Of a DNA stretch of 29,033 nucleotides, positions 7,729 to 15,245 are shown piece by piece. Under the pieces are notes generated by a model that did no database searches, had not been told where the DNA came from, and worked only from the letters and a program-made list of their open reading frames with translations. Location: positions 1 through 29,033 of the forward strand of contig JAQURN010000002.1 in the NCBI GenBank assembly GCA_028715585.1, in the 5' to 3' direction. A program made the position numbers and the translations under genes. The stretch is from Actinomycetota bacterium (GTDB lineage: Bacteria > Actinomycetota > Geothermincolia > Fen-727 > JAQURN01). Position 1 is the stretch's first letter. Every line of letters begins with the position of its first letter.

Positions 7729-8532
7729 TTACAATATCCGCCTACATGCGGATATGTCTCTCCGCGAGCGAAGTGGCGAAATCTTCACCACGTCTCCGGT
7801 ATGTGGAGCATGAACATAGTTACCATTTCCAATGTAGATGCCTACGTGACTGTTTCCCCTGAAGAACACGAGGTCGCCGGGAATTAGGTTCTCCGCTGAG
7901 ACCGCCATTCCCGCGTGCGCCTGCATTCTCGCTACTCTGGGGAGGCGGATTCCAACTTGAGCGTAAACATAATAAACCAGCCCGCTGCAGTCGAACCTGT
8001 TGGGGCCCGTTGCTCCCCAGGAGTAAGGTTTTCCAAGGTGTTTGAGCGCAAGCGAGACGACAATCGTGGAGGATTCTTTGGAATTCCTTCCTGGGATATA
8101 GCTCTCCTCAGCATACATACCACTTGCCATCAGGGCTTCGATATCGATTTCTGCCGCCGCGTCGGCGCTTATCTTCGAACTTCCAACTCCGAACTTATCC
8201 AGGATGAGATACTCTGGTTTGATGTAGGCTTTCACGCTTACCCTCTCGCCGCTTTTAGAGATATCAATTTTGTCTAGGTGGGCTTGGTTGAGGGAAGCGA
8301 TGGATTTTGCGGCTTTCTGGGGGGTTTCACCGGTTGAAAAGAGAGGAAATGATTCTTGTACTGCCGCTATCGAGGCGGCATCCGCGGCGTTTTGCGCATG
8401 GGAGCGGCCTACCAGGAATATTCCAACATCGGCTAGAAAAAGGCAAAACACCAGCGCAAGGAAGAGGCACGAGGTCATAACCACGGTAGCGCTTCCGCCC
8501 TCACCTCTCGAGAGATTTCTGAGAAGCTTCAA
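7729..8532 (-). CDS. TadE/TadG-like pilus protein fused to an NlpC/P60 peptidoglycan hydrolase
   Basis: A 267-residue two-domain protein. Residues 1-40 look like a Tad pseudopilin N-terminus: a short basic stretch, GEGGSATVV, then a membrane helix (LFLALVFCLFLADVGIFL) and SHAQNAADAASIAAVQE, the pattern of the actinobacterial secretion-neighbourhood TadE-like (Rv3654c-type) proteins. Residues about 155-267 are an NlpC/P60 cysteine peptidase with HLGKPYSWGATGPNRFDCSG (catalytic Cys in FDCSG), RVARMQ, PGDLVFF, and His in HVGIYIG and NYVHAPHTG. Such enzymes cut peptide bonds in wall peptides. TTG 8532 has GAGAGGGG eight bases upstream and sits one base after the tadE stop. It is the last gene of the Tad operon. 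I infer it opens the wall for the pilus; the fusion is unusual. Confidence 0.85.
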   Translation of the reverse strand: MKLLRNLSRGEGGSATVVMTSCLFLALVFCLFLADVGIFLVGRSHAQNAADAASIAAVQESFPLFSTGETPQKAAKSIASLNQAHLDKIDISKSGERVSVKAYIKPEYLILDKFGVGSSKISADAAAEIDIEALMASGMYAEESYIPGRNSKESSTIVVSLALKHLGKPYSWGATGPNRFDCSGLVYYVYAQVGIRLPRVARMQAHAGMAVSAENLIPGDLVFFRGNSHVGIYIGNGNYVHAPHTGDVVKISPLRSRRDISACRRIL

Positions 8533-8533
8533 C

Positions 8534-9004
8534 TTAGTTTCCCCTCTCTAGTGCCATGAGGGTCGAACCCTTGAACGTGGGCTGGGGCAGGAATTTGTCT
8601 ATACCTGGGATTAAAAATGCAGGCTTGCATGATACTGTTACTCTTATTGGGCTCCCTTTCGAGCGACCCTCCGGAAAGTCTACCTCGATGCTGGGTTCGT
8701 TCCCGGCGAGGGGCTCCGCGGCACGCAGCGCAGCTCTGCGGGCTTCCTGGGGATTGTTGGTTTCCGCTCCTCGTCGTGCCCCTTCCCTGCTCGAGGCGGT
8801 GACGATTAGGTACGAGTTCAAAGCGAGGGCAACCTGACAGATGGCGAGCGCGATGACGAGGAGTACCGGAAGGAGAAGCACGAGTTCGACGGTTGCCTGT
8901 GCCGTGGAGCGATGGGAAACGCTTTTCATGAAGGGGTGCGTTTGGAACTTTCTACAATAGAGTTTAGACGGCGCATGCTTCTGGATTACTGTTTTTTCGC
9001 TCAA
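8534..9004 (-). CDS. tadE: TadE-like pseudopilin
   Basis: A protein of up to 156 residues with the TadE layout: STAQATVELVLLLPVLLVIALAICQVALALN. A prepilin-type cleavage between A and QATVE leaves Glu at +5, followed by a hydrophobic helix. The helix end SREGARRGAE is common in TadE proteins. The rest is a small extracytoplasmic domain. Two starts compete: TTG 9004, only 16 bp after the peptidase gene and with AAAGGA upstream, and ATG 8929, which gives a more usual short leader (KSVSHRSTAQ) but has no ribosome site. I list the longer form. It lies between the prepilin peptidase and the NlpC/P60 fusion, and would be processed by that peptidase and built into or beneath the Tad pilus. Confidence 0.82.
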   Translation of the reverse strand: MSEKTVIQKHAPSKLYCRKFQTHPFMKSVSHRSTAQATVELVLLLPVLLVIALAICQVALALNSYLIVTASSREGARRGAETNNPQEARRAALRAAEPLAGNEPSIEVDFPEGRSKGSPIRVTVSCKPAFLIPGIDKFLPQPTFKGSTLMALERGN

Positions 9005-9020
9005 AATCTCTCAATCCTTT

Positions 9021-9632
9021 TCATCTGAAAGTTCGAAAGCTTGCGACTGTCAACAAGCCGGCAGAGAGCGGCAGCGCGTAAGGAAGGAATATACTTCCTC
9101 GGCAGGCCTCGGGGTTTGAATTTTCAGTCTTGCGTGATTCTGGCAACTCGACTTCCAATAATCTGCGAAGAGCCAGCTTTTCTGCCATTTCAAAAACTCT
9201 TCCGCCTCGTTGGAGAGCTGTTTTTACGGGCACTTTTAAGGTTTCTTTTGGTGAATTGTCTAATCTTTGGGAAGGAGGGCGGTTTTTCAGGATGATGAAG
9301 ATTGCAGCCAGCCCTCCGAATAGAGCTCCAGCGAGGAAGGAATACCAGAGGGCTGTTGGCCCAATGATAGCACCGGCGGCACAGAGAAACTTCAAATCGC
9401 CTCCTCCTACCATCTTGAGGAGAAAAGGGACGATTAGGATGGCTACTCCGAGAAACGCGCCGCCTAAACTCATCAGAATTACCTTTGAGCTTCCCGAAAG
9501 AGACGAAAGTAGAAAGCCACTAAGGAGTCCAGCTAAATTCAGGCCATTTGGGATTTTCCCAGTCCTCAAGTCGAAGGCGCTCGCCGAGAGGCAGAATACG
9601 GCGAGGAACGCGAAAGAGGCGAGACCCTGCAA
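9021..9632 (-). CDS. tadV: Prepilin peptidase, A24 family (TadV/CpaA type)
   Basis: A 203-residue membrane aspartic protease that removes the leader of Flp and TadE prepilins at the cytoplasmic face. The two catalytic Asp residues sit in FDLRTGKIPN (near residue 20) and GGGDLK (near 77). Between and after them lie hydrophobic helices such as VILMSLGGAFLGVAILIVPFLL and SFLAGALFGGLAAIFIIL. The C-terminal 70 residues are a less conserved, partly charged tail with one final hydrophobic stretch. There is no N-terminal methylase domain, as expected for the short TadV/CpaA class. TTG 9632 follows AAGGAGG by four bases. The gene is 21 bp downstream of the flp pilin gene. Confidence 0.9.
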   Translation of the reverse strand: MQGLASFAFLAVFCLSASAFDLRTGKIPNGLNLAGLLSGFLLSSLSGSSKVILMSLGGAFLGVAILIVPFLLKMVGGGDLKFLCAAGAIIGPTALWYSFLAGALFGGLAAIFIILKNRPPSQRLDNSPKETLKVPVKTALQRGGRVFEMAEKLALRRLLEVELPESRKTENSNPEACRGSIFLPYALPLSAGLLTVASFRTFR

Positions 9633-9653
9633 TTTTCCTCCTTGGTGTTTTCT

Positions 9654-9830
9654 TTAGAGACCGCTAGAGAGTTTCTGAAAGACCTTGTTGAAGAAATTCT
9701 TGATTGTGTCTCCGCCGGAAGCCCATGCTATGAGCGCTCCCGCTACCGCTGCCGCCCCCAGGATTACCAGGGCATATTCTGTGGTTGTTTGTGCTTCTTC
9801 TTCCTTCACCAAGCGGGTGAGTTGGTTCAT
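9654..9830 (-). CDS. flp: Flp-type major pilin
   Basis: A 58-residue protein that is short enough to be missed by simple gene finding. It reads MNQLTRLVKEEEA, then QTTTEYALVILGAAAVAG, then a short polar end (NFFNKVFQKLSSGL). The motif A|QTTTEY matches the Flp/Fap cleavage site G|xxxxEY, with Ala in place of Gly, Glu at +5 and Tyr at +6, followed by one hydrophobic helix. Mature Flp pilins of about 45-50 residues polymerise into the Tad pilus fibre. ATG 9830 follows AAAGGGGG by six bases. It is the first gene after a promoter at 9867-9895 that shares a special element with the other Tad promoters, and it is followed by the prepilin peptidase that should process it. Confidence 0.9.
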   Translation of the reverse strand: MNQLTRLVKEEEAQTTTEYALVILGAAAVAGALIAWASGGDTIKNFFNKVFQKLSSGL

Positions 9831-9866
9831 CGAAGACCCCCTTTCTTTGGGAACTCAAGCAATACA

Positions 9867-9895
9867 AGCATAGCACAAGCAAGGCAAGCAGTAAA
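9867..9895 (-). promoter_or_regulatory. Tad-type promoter upstream of flp, with TGCTTG-N3-TGCTTG in the spacer
   Basis: On the minus strand: TTTACT (9895-9890), a 17-bp spacer holding TGCTTG CCT TGCTTG, and TATGCT (9872-9867). A transcript would start near 9860, about 30 bases before flp. Two more TGCTTG copies follow downstream (TGCTTG TAT TGCTTG), which could overlap the start site. The same spacer core occurs at two other sites in this cluster. Confidence 0.65.
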
Positions 9896-9930
9896 GGCCT
9901 GAGATAAAAAAGTTTGGAAAGCTCGAGGCA

Positions 9931-10662
9931 CTAGGGAGCGATTTGGTTCAGTGCAACCATTATGGTTGGACCTATAGTGAGAATTATGGATGCTGGTAAA
10001 ATGAGGAACACTAGTGGCGCGAGCATCTTGAGAGGCGCCTTCGCGGCGGATTGGCGAATTCTGTCTCTTTCTTTTTCTCGGAGGTTGTTCGAGAAGACCA
10101 TAAGAGCGTGGGAAAGAGGAGTTCCGCGTTTTTGCGCCTCACTAATCGTTCGTAGCAGTGAAGAAAGCTCCCTGAGGTGGCATTCCTCTCTCACGAGCTC
10201 AAAAGCTTCTTCGGTGGAAGAGCCGAGTTCCAAATGCCTTACCGCGACGATGAGTAGGGAGCGTAGCGGCTCGGGTGAGCACTCTGTGGCGCCACGAAAA
10301 GCGTTGTCCAGGTTTTTGCCCCCTACCACGAGGGTATAGAGCATGTCGGTTGTGTGAGGTAGCTCCGACCTGACGGAATCGAGAAATTTCTTTTTTCCGC
10401 TTTCTGCTAGAAATATAGGGAGGAGGTAGCCCAGGGCGGCGAGGGGCGCGGCAAGTAGCAATCCGATTGCGGAGAATCGAAAGATTAGGAGAGCGGCTAG
10501 TGGTAGGAGAGTCGTTGCCAATAGACGTATTCCCAAGAGTTTCTCCACGCTGTAGCCTGAAAGGTTTTCTTGCTTGAAGAGGTCAGAGCAAAGGACTTTC
10601 CTAGCCCTTTCGGGAATCAGTCGGTAGCTCTTTTTCTGGATGTCCCTAAGTGTGGTATTCAC
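9931..10662 (-). CDS. tadC: TadC-like inner-membrane platform protein (T2SSF domain)
   Basis: About 243 residues. It has the T2SSF layout: two hydrophobic segments (RLLATTLLPLAALLIF and LLLAAPLAALGYLLPIFLA), a cytoplasmic helical domain (ELPHTTDMLYTLVVGGKNLDNAFRGA, and HLELGSSTEEAFELVREE), then a C-terminal pair of helices (LAPLVFLILPASIILTIGPTIMVAL). It should pair with TadB as the platform on which the TadA ATPase drives pilus assembly. GTG 10662 is the start: the frame is open further upstream but that part (rich in Ser, Arg and Phe) overlaps tadB in another frame and looks non-coding. An AGAGG lies about twelve bases upstream. The gene begins 38 bp after tadB and ends before the flp promoter. 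Confidence 0.88.
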   Translation of the reverse strand: MNTTLRDIQKKSYRLIPERARKVLCSDLFKQENLSGYSVEKLLGIRLLATTLLPLAALLIFRFSAIGLLLAAPLAALGYLLPIFLAESGKKKFLDSVRSELPHTTDMLYTLVVGGKNLDNAFRGATECSPEPLRSLLIVAVRHLELGSSTEEAFELVREECHLRELSSLLRTISEAQKRGTPLSHALMVFSNNLREKERDRIRQSAAKAPLKMLAPLVFLILPASIILTIGPTIMVALNQIAP

Positions 10663-10699
10663 GTTTTCAAGTTTCCTCTTTGCGTGCCGTATTTTCGGT

Positions 10700-11617
10700 T
10701 TATGGACTTGCGAGGTTGAGTATCTTGCGTATCCATGCGAGACCGACCAAGTCGAGGAGGATAGCGCAGAGAAGCATAAGGAATCCTGGCGTCGTTCCAA
10801 TGAGGACCCGCAGGGTTTCGGGGGAGAAAATCGAGGAGAGGAAAAGAAAAAGAAAAGGAAGCGCGCAAACGAGCGAGCCCGATAGCCTTCCCTCGGTAGT
10901 CTGGATTTCAAGTTCACGCCTGGTTGTCATCCTATCCCTCAAGGATTTACCCACCCCTCCCATGACCTCTCTTATATCTGCCCCGGTTTCGTTGGAGGCT
11001 AATACCGCTAAGCTTATTAGCTCGAGGTCAGGGTCTTCCCAGGAGTCGGCGAGCGACTTAAAGAATTTTCCTGGGTCATCGTCAAGGGAGACAGTTACTA
11101 CTGATTCTTCAAGGAGCCTGCTTTCCTCTATACAGAGAAGAAAAGCATCCGCTGGAGGTATGCCGCATTGAAGGTACAATGCGAGATCGGAAGAGAGTTG
11201 CTCTAACCCTGCTTTTCTCTTTTTTTGGGATTTCCTGGTAATTGCTCGAAGCAGGAATTTTGGAAAGGCAAATGCCATGACGAGTGTCGGAATGGCGAGA
11301 ACCACGTTATCAGTGAGAGCAATCGAGGCTGATGGAAGAAAGACGTAGTCCATGAGCACAATAGCTCTGAAGGTTTCCCAGGAAAGGGATGTTTTTGAAC
11401 TCTTTAAGCTTTGGCGCAAGCTCGACATGTATTTTGTTTTATCCAGGGTCTGATGAAAAGACTTGATGAAATTGCCGCGAGCAGAGCTTTTGAGTTCGGC
11501 TTCCCCGAGATACGCATCCAGGCGAGCTTTTGCCCTTTCCCGACGCTTGATTGCGGTTCTTTGAAAGAAGAAGTAAATAGACGAGGCGGTCATTAGGACG
11601 ATGGCGATCCATCTCAT
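10700..11617 (-). CDS. tadB: TadB-like inner-membrane platform protein (T2SSF domain)
   Basis: A 305-residue membrane protein with an N-terminal helix (WIAIVLMTASSIYFFF), a basic cytoplasmic stretch, two central helices, a T2SSF helical domain (LEQLSSDLALYLQCGIPPADAFLLC and LAVLASNETGADIREVMGGVG), and two C-terminal helices (LVCALPFLFLFLSSIF and GFLMLLCAILLDLVGLAWI). The pattern ETGADIREVM is typical of TadB. It works with TadC and TadA in assembling the pilus. Its ATG overlaps the tadA stop as ATGA (11617-11614), so translation is probably coupled. Confidence 0.9.
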   Translation of the reverse strand: MRWIAIVLMTASSIYFFFQRTAIKRRERAKARLDAYLGEAELKSSARGNFIKSFHQTLDKTKYMSSLRQSLKSSKTSLSWETFRAIVLMDYVFLPSASIALTDNVVLAIPTLVMAFAFPKFLLRAITRKSQKKRKAGLEQLSSDLALYLQCGIPPADAFLLCIEESRLLEESVVTVSLDDDPGKFFKSLADSWEDPDLELISLAVLASNETGADIREVMGGVGKSLRDRMTTRRELEIQTTEGRLSGSLVCALPFLFLFLSSIFSPETLRVLIGTTPGFLMLLCAILLDLVGLAWIRKILNLASP

Positions 11618-12768
11618 CTATGCCCGCCCCCTCCATTCGAGATTTCATAGACGTTTTCGAGCAGGTAATCTCCGCTTGCCAGGCTCAAAGCGCAAACCTT
11701 TTCCACCACCCTCTTCCCGCTGGGGCGCCTCGACATTTGCACGATTAAATCCACCGCGGATCCTATCTGTCGCTTTGCGGCGTCGTGGTCGAGGTTGATG
11801 TTTGACATCAGCGCCATCGTCTCCAGTCTTGCCAGCAGGTCGCGTGGGGAATTTGCGTGTACCGTGGAAAGAGACCCCGGGTGACCGGTGTTCATTGCCT
11901 GGAGCATATCTAGACATTCTTCCCCCCTGACTTCCCCTACTATTATTCTATCGGGGCGCATGCGGAGGGCGTTACGCACCAGTGCCCTGACCGTGACTTC
12001 TCCTTTCCCCTCGATGTTTGGGGGGCGACTTTCCAGAGAAACCACGTGAGGATGGTCGAGGCGAAGCTCAGCGGTGTCTTCAATGGTTATTATTCTCTCA
12101 TTTGGGGGGACGAGCGCGCAGAGTGTTCCCAGCATGGTTGTCTTTCCGCTTGACGTCCCTCCGGAGACGATTATGTTCGCCCTATCCTCGACAGCCTTCG
12201 CAAGGCAGTCTTTGAGTGCCTGGGAAAGCGTGCCGTTTTGGACCAGCTCATCAGGGGAAAAGGGACGAGGGCGAAATTTCCTTATATTGACAGTCGGTCC
12301 ACCGAGAGAAAGGGGAGGGAGAACGGCGTTCAATCTCGAACCATCTTCGAGCCTCGCGTCAACCATGGGAAAGGTCTCGTCGAAGCGGAGGTTCAAAGGA
12401 TGAATTACACGCCTCACCAGGTCTATGATTTGTTGGTTGCTCCCCAGTAGAAATTCGGCCCTCTCTATTTTGCCATCTCTCTCGACGAAGATTTGCTTCG
12501 GGCCATTTACCATGATTTCCGATACGCTCTCTTCGCGCATGAGTGACTCGAGAGGACCAAGCCCGAATAGTTCATCCGATATCTCCGAGGCGAGATTCGA
12601 TACTGCTTGAGCTGGCAAAACGTAGCCAAGCGAGACGAGCATGTTTTCTATCTCTTCTTCAATGTCTACAGCCTTACCGCCGGAGTGGGCGAGTTTTTTC
12701 CGCACCTTTGCCCTGAGTGCATCCCTTGTTTTTGGTGGAATGACTGGGATCTCGCTGACTTTTTCCAT
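11614..12768 (-). CDS. tadA: TadA/CpaF-type secretion ATPase
   Basis: A 384-residue cytoplasmic ATPase of the VirB11/CpaF class that powers Flp pilus assembly. An N-terminal helical domain (FGLGPLESLMREESVSEIMVNG) precedes the ATPase core: Walker A GGTSSGKTT (203-211), Asp box IEDTAEL, Walker B RIIVGEVRGEE (about 274-284) and His box STVHANSPRDLLARLE (about 301). The length is slightly below the usual 420-480 because the N-terminal part is short. I start it at ATG 12768, which follows AAGGGGGG by three bases; an in-frame TTG at 12801 would fall on the transcription start region. It is transcribed from its own promoter at 12802-12830 and overlaps tadB by four bases. Confidence 0.94.
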   Translation of the reverse strand: MEKVSEIPVIPPKTRDALRAKVRKKLAHSGGKAVDIEEEIENMLVSLGYVLPAQAVSNLASEISDELFGLGPLESLMREESVSEIMVNGPKQIFVERDGKIERAEFLLGSNQQIIDLVRRVIHPLNLRFDETFPMVDARLEDGSRLNAVLPPLSLGGPTVNIRKFRPRPFSPDELVQNGTLSQALKDCLAKAVEDRANIIVSGGTSSGKTTMLGTLCALVPPNERIITIEDTAELRLDHPHVVSLESRPPNIEGKGEVTVRALVRNALRMRPDRIIVGEVRGEECLDMLQAMNTGHPGSLSTVHANSPRDLLARLETMALMSNINLDHDAAKRQIGSAVDLIVQMSRRPSGKRVVEKVCALSLASGDYLLENVYEISNGGGGHR

Positions 12769-12801
12769 TTGCCCCCCTTGCCAGTCAACCAATACAAGCA
12801 T

Positions 12802-12830
12802 ATTGAATCACAAGCAAAGCAAGCAGTCAA
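12802..12830 (-). promoter_or_regulatory. Tad-type promoter upstream of tadA, with TGCTTG-N3-TGCTTG in the spacer
   Basis: On the minus strand: TTGACT (12830-12825), a 17-bp spacer with TGCTTG CTT TGCTTG, and TTCAAT (12807-12802). Transcription would start near 12795, about 27 bases before tadA. Downstream lies TGCTTG TAT TGGTTG, a second imperfect pair. The -10 box is weak, which would suit an activated promoter. Confidence 0.65.
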
Positions 12831-12880
12831 GAGATACTTAGTTTTCAAACGGGAAGATATGCGAGCTATTCGAACGGCGC

Positions 12881-14233
12881 TTAAAGTTTAGCGAGTTCCT
12901 TTTCAAGCTTCCGCTGGGGGTGCTCGCCCACGAGTGCCGCTATTTGATCCCCGGCTCTCAGTTCGAAGTTTTCCTCGGGCAGGTAGCCGGTGTTTCTTCT
13001 GGCAACGTATGCTACCTCGATTCCGTATTTGTCTGATATCGAGGCAATTGTGCGGTGGTCCCAGGTTTTGGGGCAAGTAAACTCAACCACCTCCAGAAGA
13101 TTATTGAAACAAGGGCTCACTCTCCTGATTTTAGGTTCCAGTATTCGGTCTAAGAGTTCTTGTACCAGGAGCCTCGTTCCACACACATACCTCAAACCTA
13201 GTGCCTGATAGGTGCGCTCCTTGTCGGGGTTGAACAGGCGGGAGACTACATGCGGAACGTGAAATACCTCCCTTGCCACCTCGGCTGCCATCATGTTCTT
13301 GTTATCGAACTTGGTCACGCTTACAAACCCAAGGGCTTTCTCTATTCCGGCGGAAACCAGTGGGTCGATGTCGTAGGCAACGCCCTCGAGCACATCTCCG
13401 GTGTAGCTTTCTGGAAGTCGCTTGAACTTTTCTGGGTCCTCATCTATGACTGAAATCTGGAAACCTTCCATGGAAAGAATGAATGCTATATGCGCCCCCA
13501 CGGAGCTGCAACCCCCAACGATTATTTTTGGCCTTTCATCGGGTGCTTCCGCGGCATTCACCGGGGGTATGAGGAGGGGAGAAGTTATCTTGATGTATTT
13601 GCCTATTATTTTCCACCCTTCTTTTCTGAGGGCAATGAGAACACGGTCCCCGGCTTCTAAAACGCTCGAGTCGCCACGTCTTAATTCCTGGTTTCCGTGG
13701 AGGACTGCAATCACCTTGGAACTGATGCCAGAGTTTAGCTCGCTTGCGGGGATGCCGCGGGCACTTTCTGGAACCTTGAATTCCACAAGCTGAATTCCAA
13801 GGTCGAGCCTTTCGCTATCAACGGTTATTTCTTCCGGCTGGAAGAGAACCCTACGGATTCTCCCGGATATGAGAGTGGTGCTGCAAACATAGTCGATACC
13901 CATCTTGAAGAAGGTGAGTTCGTGTTCGGGATAGTAAAGGCGCGACATTACAGTGCGAACCCCGAAGATGCCTTTTGCTATTTCCGAAGCCATGAGGTTG
14001 GTGCTGTCGGAATTGGTAAGGGCAAGGAAAATGTCTGCGTTCTCGATCCCTGCTTCCCGCAACGCTTCTTCGTCGAAGGAAACTCCTTCGACAGTAATTC
14101 CGGTGAAGGCAGGGCCGAGCCTCCTGAGTGACTCGGGATTTCTATCGACCACGGCGACATCGTGACCCTCTAAAGAAAAGGTCTCTGCTACTTGCGCGCC
14201 GACTCTCCCGCATCCAGAGACTACCACGTACAA
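12881..14233 (-). CDS. trkA: TrkA-like potassium-uptake regulator with two RCK domain pairs
   Basis: A 450-residue cytoplasmic protein, the normal TrkA length, made of two TrkA-N (NAD-binding) and TrkA-C pairs. The first Rossmann motif is VVSGCGRVGAQVAETF with acidic VVDRNP; the second is VGGCSSVGAHIAFIL with VIDEDP, where the usual glycines are partly replaced by Ser. TrkA gates the TrkH/KtrB potassium channel in response to nucleotides. No trkH gene is visible here. TTG 14233 gives the usual five residues before the first glycine motif. The gene lies inside the Tad cluster in the same direction, between tadZ and tadA, separated by 195 bp (AT-rich) and by the tadA promoter, so it may form its own unit or be read through from tadZ. 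Confidence 0.9.
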   Translation of the reverse strand: MYVVVSGCGRVGAQVAETFSLEGHDVAVVDRNPESLRRLGPAFTGITVEGVSFDEEALREAGIENADIFLALTNSDSTNLMASEIAKGIFGVRTVMSRLYYPEHELTFFKMGIDYVCSTTLISGRIRRVLFQPEEITVDSERLDLGIQLVEFKVPESARGIPASELNSGISSKVIAVLHGNQELRRGDSSVLEAGDRVLIALRKEGWKIIGKYIKITSPLLIPPVNAAEAPDERPKIIVGGCSSVGAHIAFILSMEGFQISVIDEDPEKFKRLPESYTGDVLEGVAYDIDPLVSAGIEKALGFVSVTKFDNKNMMAAEVAREVFHVPHVVSRLFNPDKERTYQALGLRYVCGTRLLVQELLDRILEPKIRRVSPCFNNLLEVVEFTCPKTWDHRTIASISDKYGIEVAYVARRNTGYLPEENFELRAGDQIAALVGEHPQRKLEKELAKL

Positions 14234-14428
14234 TTTCCTTTAGCCCCTCTCCTGGCGGTACATTTTCAAGCTCGCTTTCGATTAGCTTTTACGAGTCTTA
14301 AAAACTGACGACAAAATTCATCACAATAATAGGGGATAGTAAAAATTTTTCCATAGAGAATATGAATATAAGCAAGATTAACTATTTCCAATTGAGTCGC
14401 GGCGCTCAATCCAGAGAAACGCCTCGCT

Positions 14429-15187
14429 TTAGGAGCATTCAAGCAGTATCCGCCTTGTAAATCCTCGGATAGCCCGGGATAAAGTGGAATCTCCTTCCGA
14501 TATAAAGTTTCCTTCCTGGGAGGCTCGGCGGCATGAAAAGGTTTCTTCGGGAAAGACAGCGGATGTGGAGATTCCAAGATAGGATTCGATGTCGAAGGTA
14601 GATATCAAGTCGGGGGACCCCAGAAATCGGTTTATGACCACGCACACCCGGGGATTTTGCCGCTTCCCGATTGATGCCAGAAGAGACTTGGCTCTATAAA
14701 TCGAATTTATCTCAGGGGTGACGAGGAGAACGAGGAGGTCTGAGGCAAATATTGTCGCAAGCGAGACGCTGTCCGAGATGGAAGAGGTATCCGCGAGCAC
14801 GAGGGAGTGGTTGGACGAAAGCCAGTTCAAAAGGTGCCTTACCGACTCGTTGCTTATTCCATCTGCCTCCCCTGAATCCGGAGCTGGAAGAATAGGGATA
14901 CCTCTTTTCCCCTTAGGAAGTATTTTTTCCGCTATGCACTCTCTATGCGGAAGATTTTGGGCAACGGGAAGAAGTTTGGCGACGTTTGAGGTGGAAGGTT
15001 TAAGAGGGAGATCAAAGCGAAAGCGCAGCGAGCCACCGTGAACGCAGAAATCCGCTGCCACTACCGATATTCCCATAGATGAGGCGACCACCGCGGTCTC
15101 CGCGGTGAGCATGGTTGCGCCGGCTCCCCCACATGAGGGGTGGAAAGAGACAACACTGTGTTTTTGAGTCTCTGGTTTGTCCGGCAT
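14429..15187 (-). CDS. tadZ: TadZ/CpaE/Ssd-like MinD-family protein with a degenerate P-loop
   Basis: A 252-residue protein of the SIMIBI (MinD/ParA) class. The deviant Walker A should read KGGxGKT; here residues 18-25 are SCGGAGATM, so both the signature lysine and the P-loop lysine are missing. This GGAGAT form is typical of the actinobacterial CpaE-like/Ssd proteins encoded next to Tad genes. Other MinD-like elements are recognisable: VVAADFCVHGGSLRF, SLVLADTSSISDSV, LLVLLVTPEINSIYRAKSLLASI and CVVINRF. It probably positions the pilus apparatus rather than hydrolysing ATP. ATG 15187 follows GGAGAGGAG by two bases. It is the first gene of the Tad cluster, with its own special promoter, and is divergent from the ECF sigma gene. 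Confidence 0.85.
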   Translation of the reverse strand: MPDKPETQKHSVVSFHPSCGGAGATMLTAETAVVASSMGISVVAADFCVHGGSLRFRFDLPLKPSTSNVAKLLPVAQNLPHRECIAEKILPKGKRGIPILPAPDSGEADGISNESVRHLLNWLSSNHSLVLADTSSISDSVSLATIFASDLLVLLVTPEINSIYRAKSLLASIGKRQNPRVCVVINRFLGSPDLISTFDIESYLGISTSAVFPEETFSCRRASQEGNFISEGDSTLSRAIRGFTRRILLECS

Positions 15188-15216
15188 GTCTCCTCTCCAA
15201 AAACGCCTCTGGGCAA

Positions 15217-15245
15217 ATTCTAGCACAAGCAGAGCAAGCAATCAA
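15217..15245 (-). promoter_or_regulatory. Tad-type promoter upstream of tadZ, with TGCTTG-N3-TGCTTG in the spacer
   Basis: On the minus strand: TTGATT (15245-15240), a 17-bp spacer with TGCTTG CTC TGCTTG, and TAGAAT (15222-15217). Transcription would start near 15210, about 23 bases before tadZ. This site has the best -10 of the three and no second TGCTTG pair downstream. Confidence 0.65.

Noticed and set aside
7734..7755. Perfect inverted repeat ATATCCGC-6-GCGGATAT as a terminator of the Tad operon
   Set aside because: It lies inside the end of the coding region and is not followed by a T-run on either strand.
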